DNA of 64,000 bases from Campylorhamphus procurvoides (lineage: Eukaryota; Chordata; Aves; Passeriformes; Dendrocolaptidae): NCBI GenBank assembly GCA_013396655.1, contig WBMV01002673.1, positions 1,117,637-1,181,636 of the forward strand, read 5' to 3'. Under the pieces are notes generated by a model. It ran no database searches and was not told the DNA's origin. It worked only from the letters and a program-made list of their open reading frames with translations. The first letter of the stretch is position 1; each line of letters begins with the position of its first letter. The translations under genes and the position numbers were made by a program. Of the stretch, positions 1-13,513 are shown one piece after another.

Positions 1-1910
1 GGCTATTATTAATTCAGTGTATTTTTCAATAATTTTGTTCGAGTGTCAAGTCACTGGCCTGAAAAGCTGTGACATTTCTTTTTCTTACCCTTGGAATTAT
101 CTTTTATTTTCTTCTGAAAGGTAAGTTCTCCAGATCAGAGGAGTTATCTGGATCAGACAATCACAAGTGGCTGCCTGAAAGATGCATAAGTTGTCCTACA
201 TACAACTACTTTGGAGACTTCCCCAGTGGCTCAGGGATGATGGTCAAGTGGCACAGGGGAGCCAGAGGAAATGTGCAGTTGTGCTCTCATGAGAGCCAGA
301 AAAAGCAGCCTGAACACAGGTGAGCATTATACCACCAACTGGCACCACAGATACATGGGAGGAAGCTTGACCAACCCCTCAGAACTCAGCCTAAGCAGAG
401 TATTGATGGTAAGACAGCATGAAATAGGACTGCCAGGCCTTAGATTTACAGCACAGAGATTGTGGTAAAGCTCAGAATTGGGACAAAAAATAGCCCAAAA
501 TAAATTATTTCACTTCCTCTAAAGAGAACTGATGGATCCAATCAACAAGTTTCAGTACAGATGGGTTCTGCATACTTTTAATTTATTCAGGCTTTTAAGG
601 CTGATAAGAATGCCACATTTCAAATTGATCCAAATCCACTGTTTTCAGGGTATTAGTAACGCTGTGTTTTCATAATAAACTCTCCTAAAAGGTTTATTTT
701 CAAAGCTTCTTTCAGGCATGCAGAGTAGGTTTTTGCCCTGAGCAGGATGTACCATCAGTGACCTCAAGCTGACATGCAGCTCTGCTCAGAGAGAGGGCCC
801 TCCTGCCAGAGCACCAGTCGAGTCAGCAGGAGCTGAGCCAGCCCAGAAGCTGCTCAGTGCTCCAAACAACAGCTCCAGCATTCAGGCTATTATTCTCTTA
901 TCCAGGTCACTCTGTATCGTCAGGAACTGAGACACTTTGCATACAGCCATACAACAAAATGTGCACAAAGGCCACACCAGCAGTTTGCCTGTTGTAGGAC
1001 TGCAAAACGGCCCAGGAGCTTGGAGTGCCTTACTCTGAGACCTGCCTGCAGCATCCTGCTGTCATCTTTCAGCTGCAGGTACTTCACAGCTGAAGCTGGG
1101 GTCAGATCCAGACACTGCAGGTGTATATTTTTTGGATGAACCCTGAGCTGAACACTTCAGCACTGAATGGGGCCGCTGGCTCCGGTGATTCTCTTAGAGC
1201 CACGCTGGGGCCCAGATTGCACAGGACAAATGAACATGGTCAGTGACCTGAGAGACAGCGAGGGAAGTCACACCAGAGAAGTAGCTCCAGCAGCCCTCGG
1301 GGTGCTCCTGTTCAGCAGATGAGACTGATTCTGCTGAACCTTTAGTTTCCAAACAGTTTGGGTTGGGTTTGTTTAAATTCAGTAATTATGTAGACAGCTT
1401 TTCCTGCTCCAAGTTTGTATATGCCTTGACTGCAAGGACTAACCTTAATGACAGCTCCAGGAATAGGGAGCCAGGGCCAATTAGTGCCATGGTCTTAAAG
1501 CCTCTGAACCTCAGTTTCTAACTGCCAAGTATGTCTTTCTGCATGTGCGTTTGGGTAGTGATCTTGGGTCATGCATAGCTGAGGGATTTTCACACCTAGA
1601 GTGGAAAGATTTCATTGGCAGAGGGAGAGCACAGACAGCTTAATCCTACAGACTAAAACAGATCATTTGGCCTTAATGTTGAGTCTTCTAGCACATTGTC
1701 TTTTTGACTAAACTTTTAAAGGACAGACTTCAATTAAAAATAAGAGGCTAATTAAAAACTACCTCATTGAAATTATTTCCATTTGCCATAAGGAAAACTC
1801 TTGTTATTTCACTCCCACGTAGAAATAAATCTCTGCCAGCTGTTCTGAAAACATTGCCAATCTTATCTTTCTTTATTCTCAACATGAAACATTCCAATGC
1901 TGTTATAATG

Positions 1911-1932
1911 GGGGAGGGTGGAGAGGGGGGAG
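1911..1932 (+). other. G-rich run, possible G-quadruplex
   Basis: The run is GGGGGAGGG, then TGGAGA, then GGGGGGAGG on the plus strand, in AT-rich surroundings. It has three clear G-tracts of at least three, and the six-G run could supply the fourth. The minus-strand transcript would carry the C-rich complement, so any effect would be at DNA level. Confidence 0.35.
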
Positions 1933-4900
1933 GTGTTTATTATTTTAAAGAAAATGAAAATCAAAGCTCTGCATTTATCTGATGTTCCTGAAACAAAAAC
2001 TTGTTTTTCAGGTTATAAATACTTACATCTAATTTACCTTCCAATCCAGTAGGATGGTACCAAATACCTTAACAGTACTTTTCAAATGGATCTCAAATTA
2101 TTATTTAGGTCTTTTATGAGTGGTTCTAAAAGAAGCTTTACACACTAGTAGATAAACAAATATAGAGCCCAAACCCAGAAATGTTTGTTTTCAAGATAAT
2201 AAACATGTGGGATATTCTAAGAAGAATCCATGAATGACTGTATATATACACACACGCACTCAAATATCAGGTAAAAAGACAATTCCTCAGAGTAAGAAGG
2301 ACATACAGTACAACTGCATACTCAGTTGCCTTTGGCACTTGAATTCCCCCCGTTCTACTACCACTTGCCAGCCTGCATGGTGCTGGAGGCCACGGAGTGC
2401 AGAAATAAGCCGCCCGTGTGACTGATGCATTAAAGATTCCATAAGCATTCCTTGGGATACAGAACTACTTGGAAATAGCTCAATTACTCTTGCAAAGCAA
2501 TTACTCTATTTGGATTCCATGGCAAAAAAATGTTACTTGAGCTCTTATGAGCCAACATCATAGTCCAGGGAATCTTTTGCTCCTTGACTAAAAGGATTGA
2601 GGGTAACACCAGCAAAGCTGCATACCTGCTGAGGCAAACGCTCCCTGAGGTGTATTTGCAGTGAGAGCTGCCAACACTTGGATGTTCACACAATGTAATC
2701 CAAGACAGTTAACCAGGTGCAAACTGTGGTCCTATCGGCTTACACCTGAGCTAATGTCTCGCTTTCATGTGCAGACACCGCTTTTAAGAGTAGGTTTGTT
2801 GGAATGGCACAGCCACTGCAGGCATTCCCTGTTCAAGAAGACAGCTCATCTTCAGACTTTAGGCTTGCTCAGACCAATACCCTGTGCAGTCCAGCATGCC
2901 CAGCTTGTCCCTGGCACTTTTAAGCAAGTTACTGAACTAGTTGTTTGGTTTAACAAACCTCAGACTACAAAAGGATTCTGAGATTAAGCAGGACTCTTAA
3001 GTAAATTAGAAGCCTCCACAGAAAATTACTGACCCTCAGAAAAAGGCTATATTTCTCTAATCCTTCAAAGACACTTCTGGTGATTCAGAGGAATTGGAGA
3101 ACAAGACCTTAATAGGGAATAAGCTTAGTTACACAAAAGCTTAGTAAGTTAAAGGACACATCCTGATGGCAAAGGACCGGCATGATTGTTACCTACATTG
3201 TTTAACTTCACTAAATGCTCAGAAGCAACAGTGAAGCCTCATCATGTGTGGGCAACATTATACACATTCTTTGTGGCCGCTGGGCATACACACTATTTGC
3301 CAGCACATGTTATAACCTATTTTTGCTGCTTTTCTACCTACGAGAACTAGGTGCAGATAACCCAAATGAAAAGGCACATTCCACAGTTACTCCAAGCCTT
3401 TACTTGTCTACCCAAATGTAGAGAAAGGGGGAGTCATGTAGGCTTCATGGTACCACCTCATTCCCCCTTTCATTTGCTCTCTTGGACCACAAGTTTCCTG
3501 CTACAAGAGCTGTGATGCTGGCAGTATCCAAAAAGGGTGGCTTAGGGCTGTTTCACTTCCACCAAGAAAAATAACAGCAACTGAAGCTTGGATATATCCC
3601 AAGGAAGAGTTGGTCTGAAATGTTACTCTAAAGGTAACTGAATCTTGGAGGAAATACAGTCTTAGAAGTTGTCATATCCCTCAGAAAAGGGAATGGTAAT
3701 CACAACTTAAATGTTCTTCATGAGAGCTGTTTTGAAAGCAGAGAAGAAAAAGGATGAAGATGGTGTACCAGTGAGACCCCAGGAAGTATCAAAGGCAGTG
3801 CTCCCAAAGAGTTCTCTTTTCCCCCTGCAAACACAGCATCAGCAACGATGGGAATGTTCATCACTGGTAGGCACAGGTGGTAATCTGTGCCTCACAGGGA
3901 CATGAGAATAAGCATTTACGCCTTTTGAAACAAAACAAAAAAATCACAAGGGAAAGTCAACTAAACCTACTACACCCAATACATTAAAATGTAATTAGAA
4001 CTCCAAAATAGCTGAACTTACAAAAACTGGTTCTGCTGCAAACAGAGGTACAGGAACATGATTAGCCTTTCCTGCCTACATTAACACTGTTCCCTATTCC
4101 CTTTTATGGGAAACCATGATGCCAGATAGTTTGAACTGAAAAAAATGTTTAAATGTCCTAAATGCATTAGGTGGGCAACTTTACACACACTTAGCATTTA
4201 CTGACATTTCTTTCACTGAAATGAACTCAACCACTTATTAATGTAGATGCCTTCACTATTTGAGTGTGATGCCAAGTCACAGTTCAGCAACAGCCAACAC
4301 ATTATTTGGAAGATGTATTTTCCACCTAAGGAATATTTACTTAAGCTCTAGGGCAGCTCACTAGTTCAACCAAGAGATGTTAATCTAATACTTCTTCCTC
4401 AAAAGTCCAGGATTGCCCTTAGGTTTAATGTAACCATATCAGTCACCATTACAAATGAATCCACATAGAGAGAAAAATCAAAGTTAATTTAGCATGGATT
4501 GTTGTATCTTTTCTTTCTTTTTAATTCATTGATTAATTGTTCAGAAGATGAATGGAAGTTATTCTAGCAGGTGACACAAGATTTATGGGGGGAGGAAGCA
4601 CACAGGACACACACTACAGTGCAAACAATGAATCCAGCTGAAACATCCTAGCCCACAATTTGCCAAGATAAGGGTGAAGTAGAACATCAACATGCTGCAG
4701 TGTATGCTTGAAGGCACTAACTTTTTCCTGCCCACTCTCCTCTGGAGGCATTCTGAAGCAATTTGAACCTTAAATCAATCTCCCATTGTGTGACCTCTAA
4801 GTCCTGCAGCCTGTGCCACCCAGAGGAGGGAGGCTCTGTGGAATTATGCACTGCAGTCCATGAACACAGCTGCAGACAGCAGCACCAAAAAGGCAGGGCT

Positions 4901-6329
4901 AGGGGAAGAAAAAGGAAAATGAAAGGACTCAAAAGAAAATCTCTTGCCAAACAAGAAAGACGCAAAGCATTTGCCACAGCTCTGTTACTGGCTCCCTCAT
5001 CGGCCACAACAATGAGTGAATGACTTGGAAAAAACATTTCTAAAAAACCACAATTTTCTTTTTAAGCTCTGAATGAAGAAAAAGCTCCACACCCATGTTT
5101 CATGTTTCCTAGTTTGTTTAAAGGCCATATTCCCAAGGGCAGTAGATGAGCATATCTGCATATTAGGAGCCACAAAACTGTGCAGAGGCGCACTCAAGTG
5201 TAGCCTGTACAATTAAGTTGCTACATATGCACAAATACTCAGAGGATCTAAGGGAAACTATGGCAACCACTAGTCCTCCAGGTTGTGATTCCCCCTTTGT
5301 CCCTACCTTTCTTTGCTCTTCCAGTCCTTCCCAACTTGGACAAGCAAAAGAATAAACAGAAGTATTAATGAGATCGGGATTGGACCTGCAACAAAGGAGC
5401 TGGAAAAGCAAAGAGAGCCGCTCACAGGCTTGAATCTGGAAACGTTCTAAAGGAAAGAAACTTTTCAGTGGAGTTGTACAACAGTGATGAATGGGATAGA
5501 GGCAGCGTGAGCCTGGGATACAAAGTCTTGCCTAGGAAACCAGGGTTCGAGTGTTCATAGTGCCACTGTGTCACTTGCTGGAGCACTGTCACAACTGACC
5601 TTTCCTTTGGATGCTTCATGTGTTTTTTGTCCAGCTGAGATACTTAAGGCCTGATTTCCAGAAGCCACCCCAGCTCCCAGTCATTTTCTCACTGAAGAAC
5701 TGCACAGGCCAAACACTTGGAAATTGCTCATAAGTAAGGCTACTATCCAAGCATCAAACCATATGTATCTCTTTTTCTATCCTAAACCATACTTTGAGAA
5801 CCTCTTGGGCCCGCTGTGAGAGGTATTGATGCTTGTGATGTCCTCTGGCATCCTCAGATGGAGATCCTGCTAGAACTGTAAAGCATTCCCTCTTTTCATG
5901 TTTATGTCTTGCTCCAGGGAGAGGGGCTTCCTCATGTAAGGTACTGTTTATTGACAATTAAACCAAACATGCTATGCACTGATACTAAAAACAAGCAGAA
6001 TTTGCTACTTCATACAAGTCTGAACCATGTTCTTTGCATAGTTGCATTTCAAATGACATTTGCACAGAAATTTGTGCTGTAACAACTGATCTTTTGTCTT
6101 TCAACATTTAGTGTCACATTTAGCTTCCCCTCTTGATCAATATACTACAAGAAGGCCAACCCTAAACTAAAAGGAATTGTACTTCATTACTGACTGCAGA
6201 GGAAGATTACTAACCAAAGACAGCTTTTGACCCTGTGAACATGGGAAAATGCTACTTCCCTTTTCTACAAAGGCAATGTCAATTTGTACTTCTGAAATCA
6301 CACATTGTCAAACATACATTTGTAAACAT

Positions 6330-6343
6330 ACACACACACACAC
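6330..6343. repeat. Short (CA)n microsatellite
   Basis: Seven AC units sit in tandem, preceded by imperfect ACATACATT repeats. It is a simple repeat inside presumed intron. Confidence 0.85.
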
Positions 6344-8903
6344 CTGTCTTTCACTCCCTTGAAATCTAAATTATGTAAAAGAGAAACTCAAATGGCTGCA
6401 TTCCAATTGTGCTTCCCACCTTCCTTTCACCTTCACTTTTCAGTCACTTAAATCTGGTTTATTTCTAATCTGTTCTGAAGTCTTAGACAGCAGCAGACTC
6501 AGTATGAAGATCCCTATGGACAAGCTTCTGTACACCCTGGGAGAAGCAAAGCCCTGTCTGCCAAGTCCACCTATCCAGCCTAAGGGCCACTACTGGAAAT
6601 GCAGAATCCCTCTAAAAGAGAGAAGGAGACTGACTCATCTCCCACACCTTTTTTAATGCACTGTTGGGCACCTCACAGTGGTTCCACACAGTTCATACTC
6701 CTTTTATCTCTCCCAACTTCCTAGTGTGTCACATACAAAGATGCTGGAGACTTCCAGCTCCTCCAAGAAGAGGACATTGCCATGTATTCTAGTTTCCATT
6801 TCTCTCATGCACTGCCAGCTGTTACTGCTCCTGCTGGTTGGTTGACTGAAGCAGTGTATTAAATTTTACCATTCAAAAATGTTATTTAGCACAAGCTTTA
6901 AAGAAATCCTGCCTCGCTCCTCAGACAGCTGGTTGACATTAATGGTGAGGAACAGTTCTACCACAGCTTCCTTAATTTAATTCAAAGAAGAATTCTGATA
7001 GAGAAAAATCAACACAAAATAAATTCTTCTGAGGGATGTTTTGTTTGCAATGTTTAATCCTAATTCTGACCTGAATTTTGCTAGCAGTTAGAGGCAAACT
7101 GCTCAGACATCTTTTGCACATGAGAAGACACCTACCACAGTATTTTGAGGCAGCAAAGGATCTGAAGTGCAGTGATCTGCTTTTATTATTGTATTGATAT
7201 ATCAACACTGTAATTATGAAATTTAATTTGGTCAGTCCTCAGTATGTCTCCATACCATTTTCTGTTCCATTTCCTCCCATCTCTGCATTTCCTGCTAGAT
7301 GCATGCAGCATCCAGAAAATGACACGATGCCTCATAGCCCTTGGAGCAAGACTACTGTGGAAATGAAAGAGCACTTAGGAAAAGGAGACTTAGTCTCAAA
7401 GCCTCGTTTTGCTATCAACCTTACTTCTTTTGTGTCTCTGTACACCACGTGTATCAACTGACCTGGTTAAGGCCAGGGATGCATCCATGGGGGCCAGCTG
7501 ACAGCAAAGCCTCCAACAGAGAGGGGACAGAGCCACTGCCATGGCCTTGTGTACAACCCTGAGCAGCAGTTTGCAAAAAGCCCCCATGCCAGTGCTACTT
7601 AATGCCAATGTCAGAGCTGTGCTGGGGATTATTTGCATTCCCAATCACAGGGCAAAATAAGACAGCAGATGCTACCAAGATGCAAAAGCTCATCCCTCTG
7701 TATTTGCAGCCCAGATCTTTCCCCAAAACAGAGCACCAATGGTCTGATTTCAGCCTGAGCCCTTTTCCAGCCCATGGACTCGCAGGACATACTGTAGGTG
7801 TTCAGTTTTTCTTGGCCACCAAAAGGTCTGGTGTGTGGGTTGGAAAGTCAGATAGACTGGCCACTCTGCTGTGGTCCTTCCCTATATGATTGTGCAATTA
7901 CTCACACTTCAGCAGAGAATCCAGAACAGCAATGCAGATTGTATTAAACAGCCTGAAATCTACAGTAGCAGATGGAATTACAAGACCTTTCAATAATTAA
8001 AAGTATACACAACTAAAGCAGATTACACAGAACTACATCCTGAATTCTTCCCAAGCCTAGATTCTAGCTGGTAGCAGTGAGTATTTTTACTAAGGAAATG
8101 GCAGTCACTGGTGGCCTTGAAGGCACTTGTCTGAATTTATCTAACAGAGGAACTAATTTACTGCAGCTCTAGTAAAAATCTCTCTGAACGGCAACAGCTG
8201 AACAGCTCAGCAATCATTGGCCCTTAACAACATTGCCAGGATCCTTTGCTACTCTCACTTGGGAACTAGAAACCTTCTTTACCATGCCTGCAGTTCAAAC
8301 ATTCAAGCCCAAATAGGCACATCAGTGACTAAAAAGCAGAATGCCAGATCCAGACAGGCTGAGTCAGAACAGGTCCAAGCTATATGAACATGTCTCCAAT
8401 ATCTCTGGTTCAGAAAGGCATTAAATAATGGATGGGAAAACAAAAATTGAACTTGAGCAGCTGGCTCAGGGAACTGCCTTTCCCTCCTTCAGTGCACAGC
8501 AGGGCAACCCTACCTAGCCCTTGTCTGCTACAGCCTGGACATCTTCTAAAGGCAGCAATATACTGGAATTTACACAGAGAAATGTCAGCTCTAACGTTGG
8601 GCTCTATATAATGAAACTGATAAAAGAAAGGCTGTTCCAAAAGGCAGGACAGCTTTAATCAGGTAGAAGCCTAAGCACTGTTTCCAAAGCCATTAGGAAC
8701 CTACCTCTTCCTTTCTGACTTAAGAAGTCTATTAAAATCTGTGTTGTTTTGTTTTAGCTCTAAGTCTGCAGGGGGTATAACTAGCAAACACTGAACGCTT
8801 TGCTTATTTCTCAGGACTAAGAGATTGCATTTCCAAATTATATACTTTTTCCAGAAGGTTTGGTTTGGTTTCTGAAGGTCAGTGCAATATCACAGAGCAG
8901 TTT

Positions 8904-8932
8904 AAAAAAAAAGAAAAAAGAAAGAAAAAAAA
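8904..8932. repeat. A-rich tract (U-rich in the ARHGEF4 transcript)
   Basis: This is an A-rich run with a few G. On the minus strand it reads as a T-rich run lying 12-40 bases downstream of the alternative first-exon donor at 8943. U-rich sequence just after a donor is a known binding setting for TIA1-type splicing factors; the link here is inference. Confidence 0.8.
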
Positions 8933-8943
8933 TAGCCCCTTAC

Positions 8944-9130
8944 CTGTGGCAGAGTGAAGACTCTCCAAGCTCCAGTATCTGGACAGGACACCTCTCATGC
9001 CACCACCACCACACACCACCCCGCTGCTGTCTGAATCCGAGCCCGGGGAGAGCCCGGAGCTCCCGCTGCTGCTGCAGTTCTCCCCACTGTGTGCCCCGCT
9101 GGACTCACTGGGGCACTGCTGGGTCCTCAT
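8944..9130 (-). CDS. ARHGEF4: Candidate alternative first coding exon of ARHGEF4 (short isoform)
   Basis: The minus strand carries ATG at 9130 followed by 62 codons and one extra base, then a strong donor (GCCACAG before GTAAGG at 8943). The exon therefore ends in phase 1, the same as the 130-bp ARHGEF4 exon upstream, so both could join the same 3' exon. The peptide starts MRTQQCPSESSGAHSGENCS, is Ser/Gly rich in the middle, and ends RYWSLESLHSAT. The frame stays open upstream to another ATG at 9295, giving 117 codons to the donor; the start is undecided because both ATGs have weak contexts. The sequence is CpG-rich, unlike its surroundings, as expected for a promoter-proximal exon. The gene name is inferred from position, strand and phase, not from a remembered homologous peptide. 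Confidence 0.6.
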
Positions 9131-9300
9131 GCAGGCAGGTGAGAGGGAGAGCCAGGGGCTCTGCTCTGCCGGGGGAGGAATGGGGCACGGCGCTCGGCGG
9201 CCGCTCGCAGGGCAGCGGTACCTGGCAGCGCTGCCGGAGCACTGAGCTGCATTCCTACCCTCCGCTCCGCTCGCCTCGATGCATCCTGACATCATAGGGG
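8997..9300 (-). promoter_or_regulatory. Small CpG-rich patch around the alternative first exon
   Basis: CpG dinucleotides cluster here (CCGAGCCCGGGGAGAGCCCGG, GGCGGCCGCTCGC and the CGCTCCGCTCGC region), while the flanking kilobases have almost none. On the minus strand a TTTATAATG sequence lies upstream at about 9390 and could serve as a weak TATA-like element. The patch overlaps the candidate first exon and its probable 5' UTR, so I read it as an internal ARHGEF4 promoter. The transcription start is not determined. Confidence 0.5.
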
Positions 9301-12300
9301 TCCACTAAGGAGGCTCCCTCTGTGGCAGCTCAACTGCTTTCAGCTGCAGCTTCGAGCGACTGATTTTTATTAAAGCCGATTTCAAGGCATTATAAAAAAA
9401 AAAAAAAAGGAAGGGTGAGACAGAGATCTCGCCTCCTAATTTAGCAGGATTGTCAGATTAAAAGTAAATAAGTGGAAGTAGTAGAATTTCATGCATTTTA
9501 AAAATGCCCAAGTGAGAGAGACCTTGTGTTATCTGCTTCCCCTGAGAACTCAGAAAGGACTTAACATATAAACTAATCATGTTTAGAACTGGCTGCGGCT
9601 GCTGCTATTAAAAAACTATTTTTGTAAGTCCTCAGAAAAAGAATTCAAAATTAAATCAAAGCCAGAAAAACACAGATTGAGATTTGGGGAGGTTGCAGCT
9701 GGGAGCTTTGAAAAATCATTTAGCATCCACTCCCAGGCTGTAAACCTGGGATGATCCCTATTTCCCTGTGTGATCTTTGTAAGAGATCTCAGTCCCAACT
9801 GAAACAGTATCAATAACTACCTTTTAATTAGAAAGTTTTACATTCTCATTATCTAACATGTGATTCAGCATGTCCCTATATGAAGGATTCCAAAGGGATA
9901 CCAGTTTCCTAGGAAGGCAGAAATACCTGCACAGTTTAACAACAGCTGTGAGGCAGCAGAGGGGTTTTATGACAAAGGACATTTCTGGGCTGCCACTCTG
10001 CTCAAACACCTCCCTTACAATGGCAGATATGTCAAACCATCAAAGTAATTTCAGAGCAGCCACGTGGTTTGTACCATGTGCAGCAGAAAGGAGAACTAGA
10101 TTGCTTCAGTGTGAGATTACCCAGCCAGGTGAGAGTTTGCCAGGTGAGACTTAGGGGTTGGACCAAAGTAAAGGAGGAGCTCAGCTCTGCCAACAGAACT
10201 GGGAGGGTGACAGCCACCCACAGTGGGCCACAAAGGAGCAGGCTGGGAAACCCCACACTGCTCCTACTGCTTACAGAGTGAACATGTCTCTGGGCACACA
10301 AACTCAAAACTAGGAGCCTAATTTCACACAAGAACTGAAAGTGCTTCTTCTACTATTTCTGAATAAGGTAGTTTTTCCCAAAGTAAATAAAGCCATTTAA
10401 AGTAAATATGGCCATCACAGCCTGCTTTGACAGAGACACCCCTTTGACTTTGCCTCACTACCTGTGCAGTAGCAGAGTGATTCTAATCCACTGAGACTTC
10501 TGGTTTACTATTTCCTAAAGGAAAAAATGTCACCCTCCATCACTGCAGAATATTACAAGGCACTCAAGAATGCTGAACGAACTTTTGAGTCCTTAAGTAT
10601 TTCAGCTATTCTTTAAAAGAGAGGTCTCTGCACTAATAACAAAAATAACATTTCTGCAGTGGCCTGTAACAAAATAATTCCTTCAATTATCTTCTGAATG
10701 TAGCTTAGACTTCTCTAATGCCTCCTAATACAGAAAGGGAAATGTGTTCTCTATTTGACAGCAGTAGAACCACCCTTCTGCATTGATGTGGTTCTTCCAG
10801 GGCCTCCTAGAACTGCCTGCCCTGAAGTACAGCTGGAGAGAAACACTTCTTAATCACAATAACGAGGCGAGGGAAGCTAAGCATTGACCACAAAGATGAA
10901 TGCAGCTGTTCTGTGCATGTGGAGCACAGGGTGCTAAGAAGAGGAAGCGACAGGGCAGCTCTTCAGATGTGAAAGGTGCTAAGGAAAGGCCACAATTCGG
11001 TCCTAATGATCTCCTCTTGCTCCTTGAAGTCCCTGCTTGGTGCATGAGGAGTGAGGAAACTCCACACACCTGTTTCTCTGCCTGACTGAACTGCTGAACC
11101 CAACGTTATTTACGCTGCCCTTGTCTGGCAGATCTCTGCCCTCGACCTGCTTACATCACTCCAGCTGTTCCTCTGCTCACCCTCCCACTCTGCACTGGAT
11201 GCTCCCTGCAAATACCAAAGGTATCAGTCAGTGCCAGACACAGCAGTGCTGTTACCTCAGCTGAAGGTGCTACAGAGGTGTGTATATTGTGTGTATGCAC
11301 TGGAGACTCATTTTCTAATACAATGGAAAGAGAAAAAATACTACAAAGCCAAGTTGTGGAAAGCAAATATTGTATCAGAGTTCAAGACTGCAACCCCTCA
11401 CAGAGGGGTTCCACCTGACTTTAGGTTTGTTTTTTTTTCCCTGTTGTTAAATCTACACTGAGATCTTCTATAACATTAGAGAGAGAAGTTATCTAAAGTT
11501 GATGCAGCAGCAACTGACTCCAGCTACAGATTAAGGATGTCACAGCACAGTCTGGTCAAGGTAGTCAAGCTAGACTGAACCTTGCACAGCCTGATCCTAA
11601 ATATCTGTTGGATTTTTTAGTCTCTGTTGGGTTGCCCCATAGTCTTGTTGCTTTGAACAGTGATTGCCAGAATCATTTGGGATTTGCCAGGATCTTCTCC
11701 CTTTGCCCCATGGAAAGATTTTATTGGTATCCTAAACCTTTCGCTCCAGTAGGTAATACAACCAATCCCACTCAACCTACTAAGACAAATGTTCAGGAAC
11801 TCAGCCACCACTGGGCCCAGCTTTTCAGCCTGGATGAAAATCTTTGAGGGCATGTTATCAGAGACCTCACAGACTGCAAATGTGTGTGGCTGTGGTTAAA
11901 CAGAATCAGATTGACATTGTGGGTCTAATCTTTCTGTGATTAAGAGATGAAGTGAAAAACAGAGTAGGCAGCGTGATTATTTTTCAGCCACAAACTCAAT
12001 GATACTCCCATAGGTTAATGAGGATGACATGGACATTTCATGCTACAGCTACAATGGTACACTTCTGGGAATTTGCACACCACTTTCTTCAGCGTCCCTT
12101 CAAGAATTAAAATGACAAAAACGGAATAAATAGCTCAGCTTGTTATTTTGCTGAACTACAGGACTGCTAAATATTTATAAGACATAATGAAGTCCTGTTA
12201 TTGAGCTAATATTTTCCCTCTAGAACAGATTTCTCCAGTGGCTGTCAAACATCTTCACATTAACTGTTGCCAAATGTGAGCTTAACAGCCCATCTATAGC

Positions 12301-13513
12301 TGGGAAAAGAAGATGAAAGTCGGCCACATGATGTTGAGTAAACAAACAGTCCCTTTGCCTCTGAGAAATACTTTCCGCTACACCAGTGAGGCCAGAAGAT
12401 AATTCAGTATCACTAAATGGTCACTGTTTTCCAGACTGTCCACAAAAGAACTTAGCTTGCCTGTTCTTGTTTCAAGATTTCCAAGGGCACCACTATGTTC
12501 ATCAGTGCACATCAGTCACAATGAATTCATTCCTCTTTGGTTGGCACAACCAACACCAGCACTGTGGTGGAATTCAGGGGCATCTCTTGTAGACATCTGA
12601 TAGCAGGAAATTGAAAGGTCTTAGACTTTTTAAGTCTGACAAGGCACATGGAAAGTTGCCCAAAAGATTTGGTCTGCTTTTAAATAATGTTTTTAAATAA
12701 TGCAGGCTTAAGATCTGTTCTAGCACAGTTACAAACCTGGTCTTGTAATACACTAGTTACAAGTTTCTCCCTCTGTGAAGATATGACAAACCCTAAAGGT
12801 TTATGGCCATATGTGTGTCCCTACCCACTAAAAAAAACCCAACAAAACCAGAAAGTTTCACAGATTCTCTGAGTGGCAGGAGTGGGAAAACATCTGAGAA
12901 AGGTAACAAGCCAGCCCAAGAACAGAAAAGTCTCTGGCTGAGTTAACAGCAGGAGTGGGAACATCAAGAAACCACACCAACTCTCACAAAATTCCATGTC
13001 TGTCTGTCACTTGCCTCCAGCTGAAAAGCTCAGAGATGGGAGCACCTCCCATGGATGTTCCTTCTGCTCCAGACCAGTGGGCCAGCAGCTCTTACACCCA
13101 GAACTGCTCATCTCTGAGCTTCAGCCCTGTTGTAACTACATCCTCACAGCTGCACCCACTGTCCAAACAGCTTCCAAGCAACATCCCCGATTTTAGGAAA
13201 ACCCTTCACGTTGTAAACAAATATCTGTCTCAGGAGAGGATAGGTATGTTAGCCTAAAAGACAAACATGCTGGTCCACTGCTTTAACCCAAAGCCCTGTT
13301 ATTCTACCACTGCTCACTCAGTACATTTTGGGCTCTTCCCTCTCACTCCTTTCCTGATGCAACTCTTGTGTCAAAGATTTCTAAAGATCTTCAGATGCTG
13401 CCAAAGAACAGAAAAGCATTCCCATTTATGCATTAGGAAGTGGCTTCTTTCCTACACCAGCAGGAAGGAACATACTGCAAGGTACAAATGAAGACAAAAA
13501 TAACCTGCCAACT
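9301..13513 (-). other. Intronic or upstream sequence between the alternative first exon and a CR1 fragment
   Basis: No gene is recognised. A 15-base A run lies at 9394-9408. Frames of 60-100 codons occur on both strands, but none has a family signature, matching splice sites or neighbouring exon support. For the long transcript this is intron; for the short one it is upstream flank. Confidence 0.55.
9394..9408. repeat. Poly-A run
   Basis: Fifteen consecutive A follow TAT on the plus strand. No retroposed gene or SINE body is recognisable before it, so it is listed only as a simple repeat. Confidence 0.85.

Larger units (their letters stand above)
1..8943 (-). other. Presumed ARHGEF4 intron, left part of the window
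   Basis: I see no coding exon on either strand. The region is AT-rich with scattered short frames that lack splice or family support. Notable local items are a G-rich stretch near 1911-1932 and a CA repeat near 6330. Because the phase-1 donors at 16380 and 8944 need a 3' exon, and none carrying the SH3 or DH motifs is visible here, I treat this as intron running past the window edge. A small missed exon cannot be excluded. Confidence 0.6.

Noticed and set aside
8860..9297. Plus-strand frames of 145 and 82 codons in the CpG-rich patch
   Set aside because: They are complements of the candidate minus-strand first exon and include a translated A-rich tract (poly-Lys); GC-rich DNA gives long frames by chance.
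9394..9408. A run of 15 A, considered as the tail of a retroposed pseudogene
   Set aside because: No recognisable gene body or target-site duplication precedes it.
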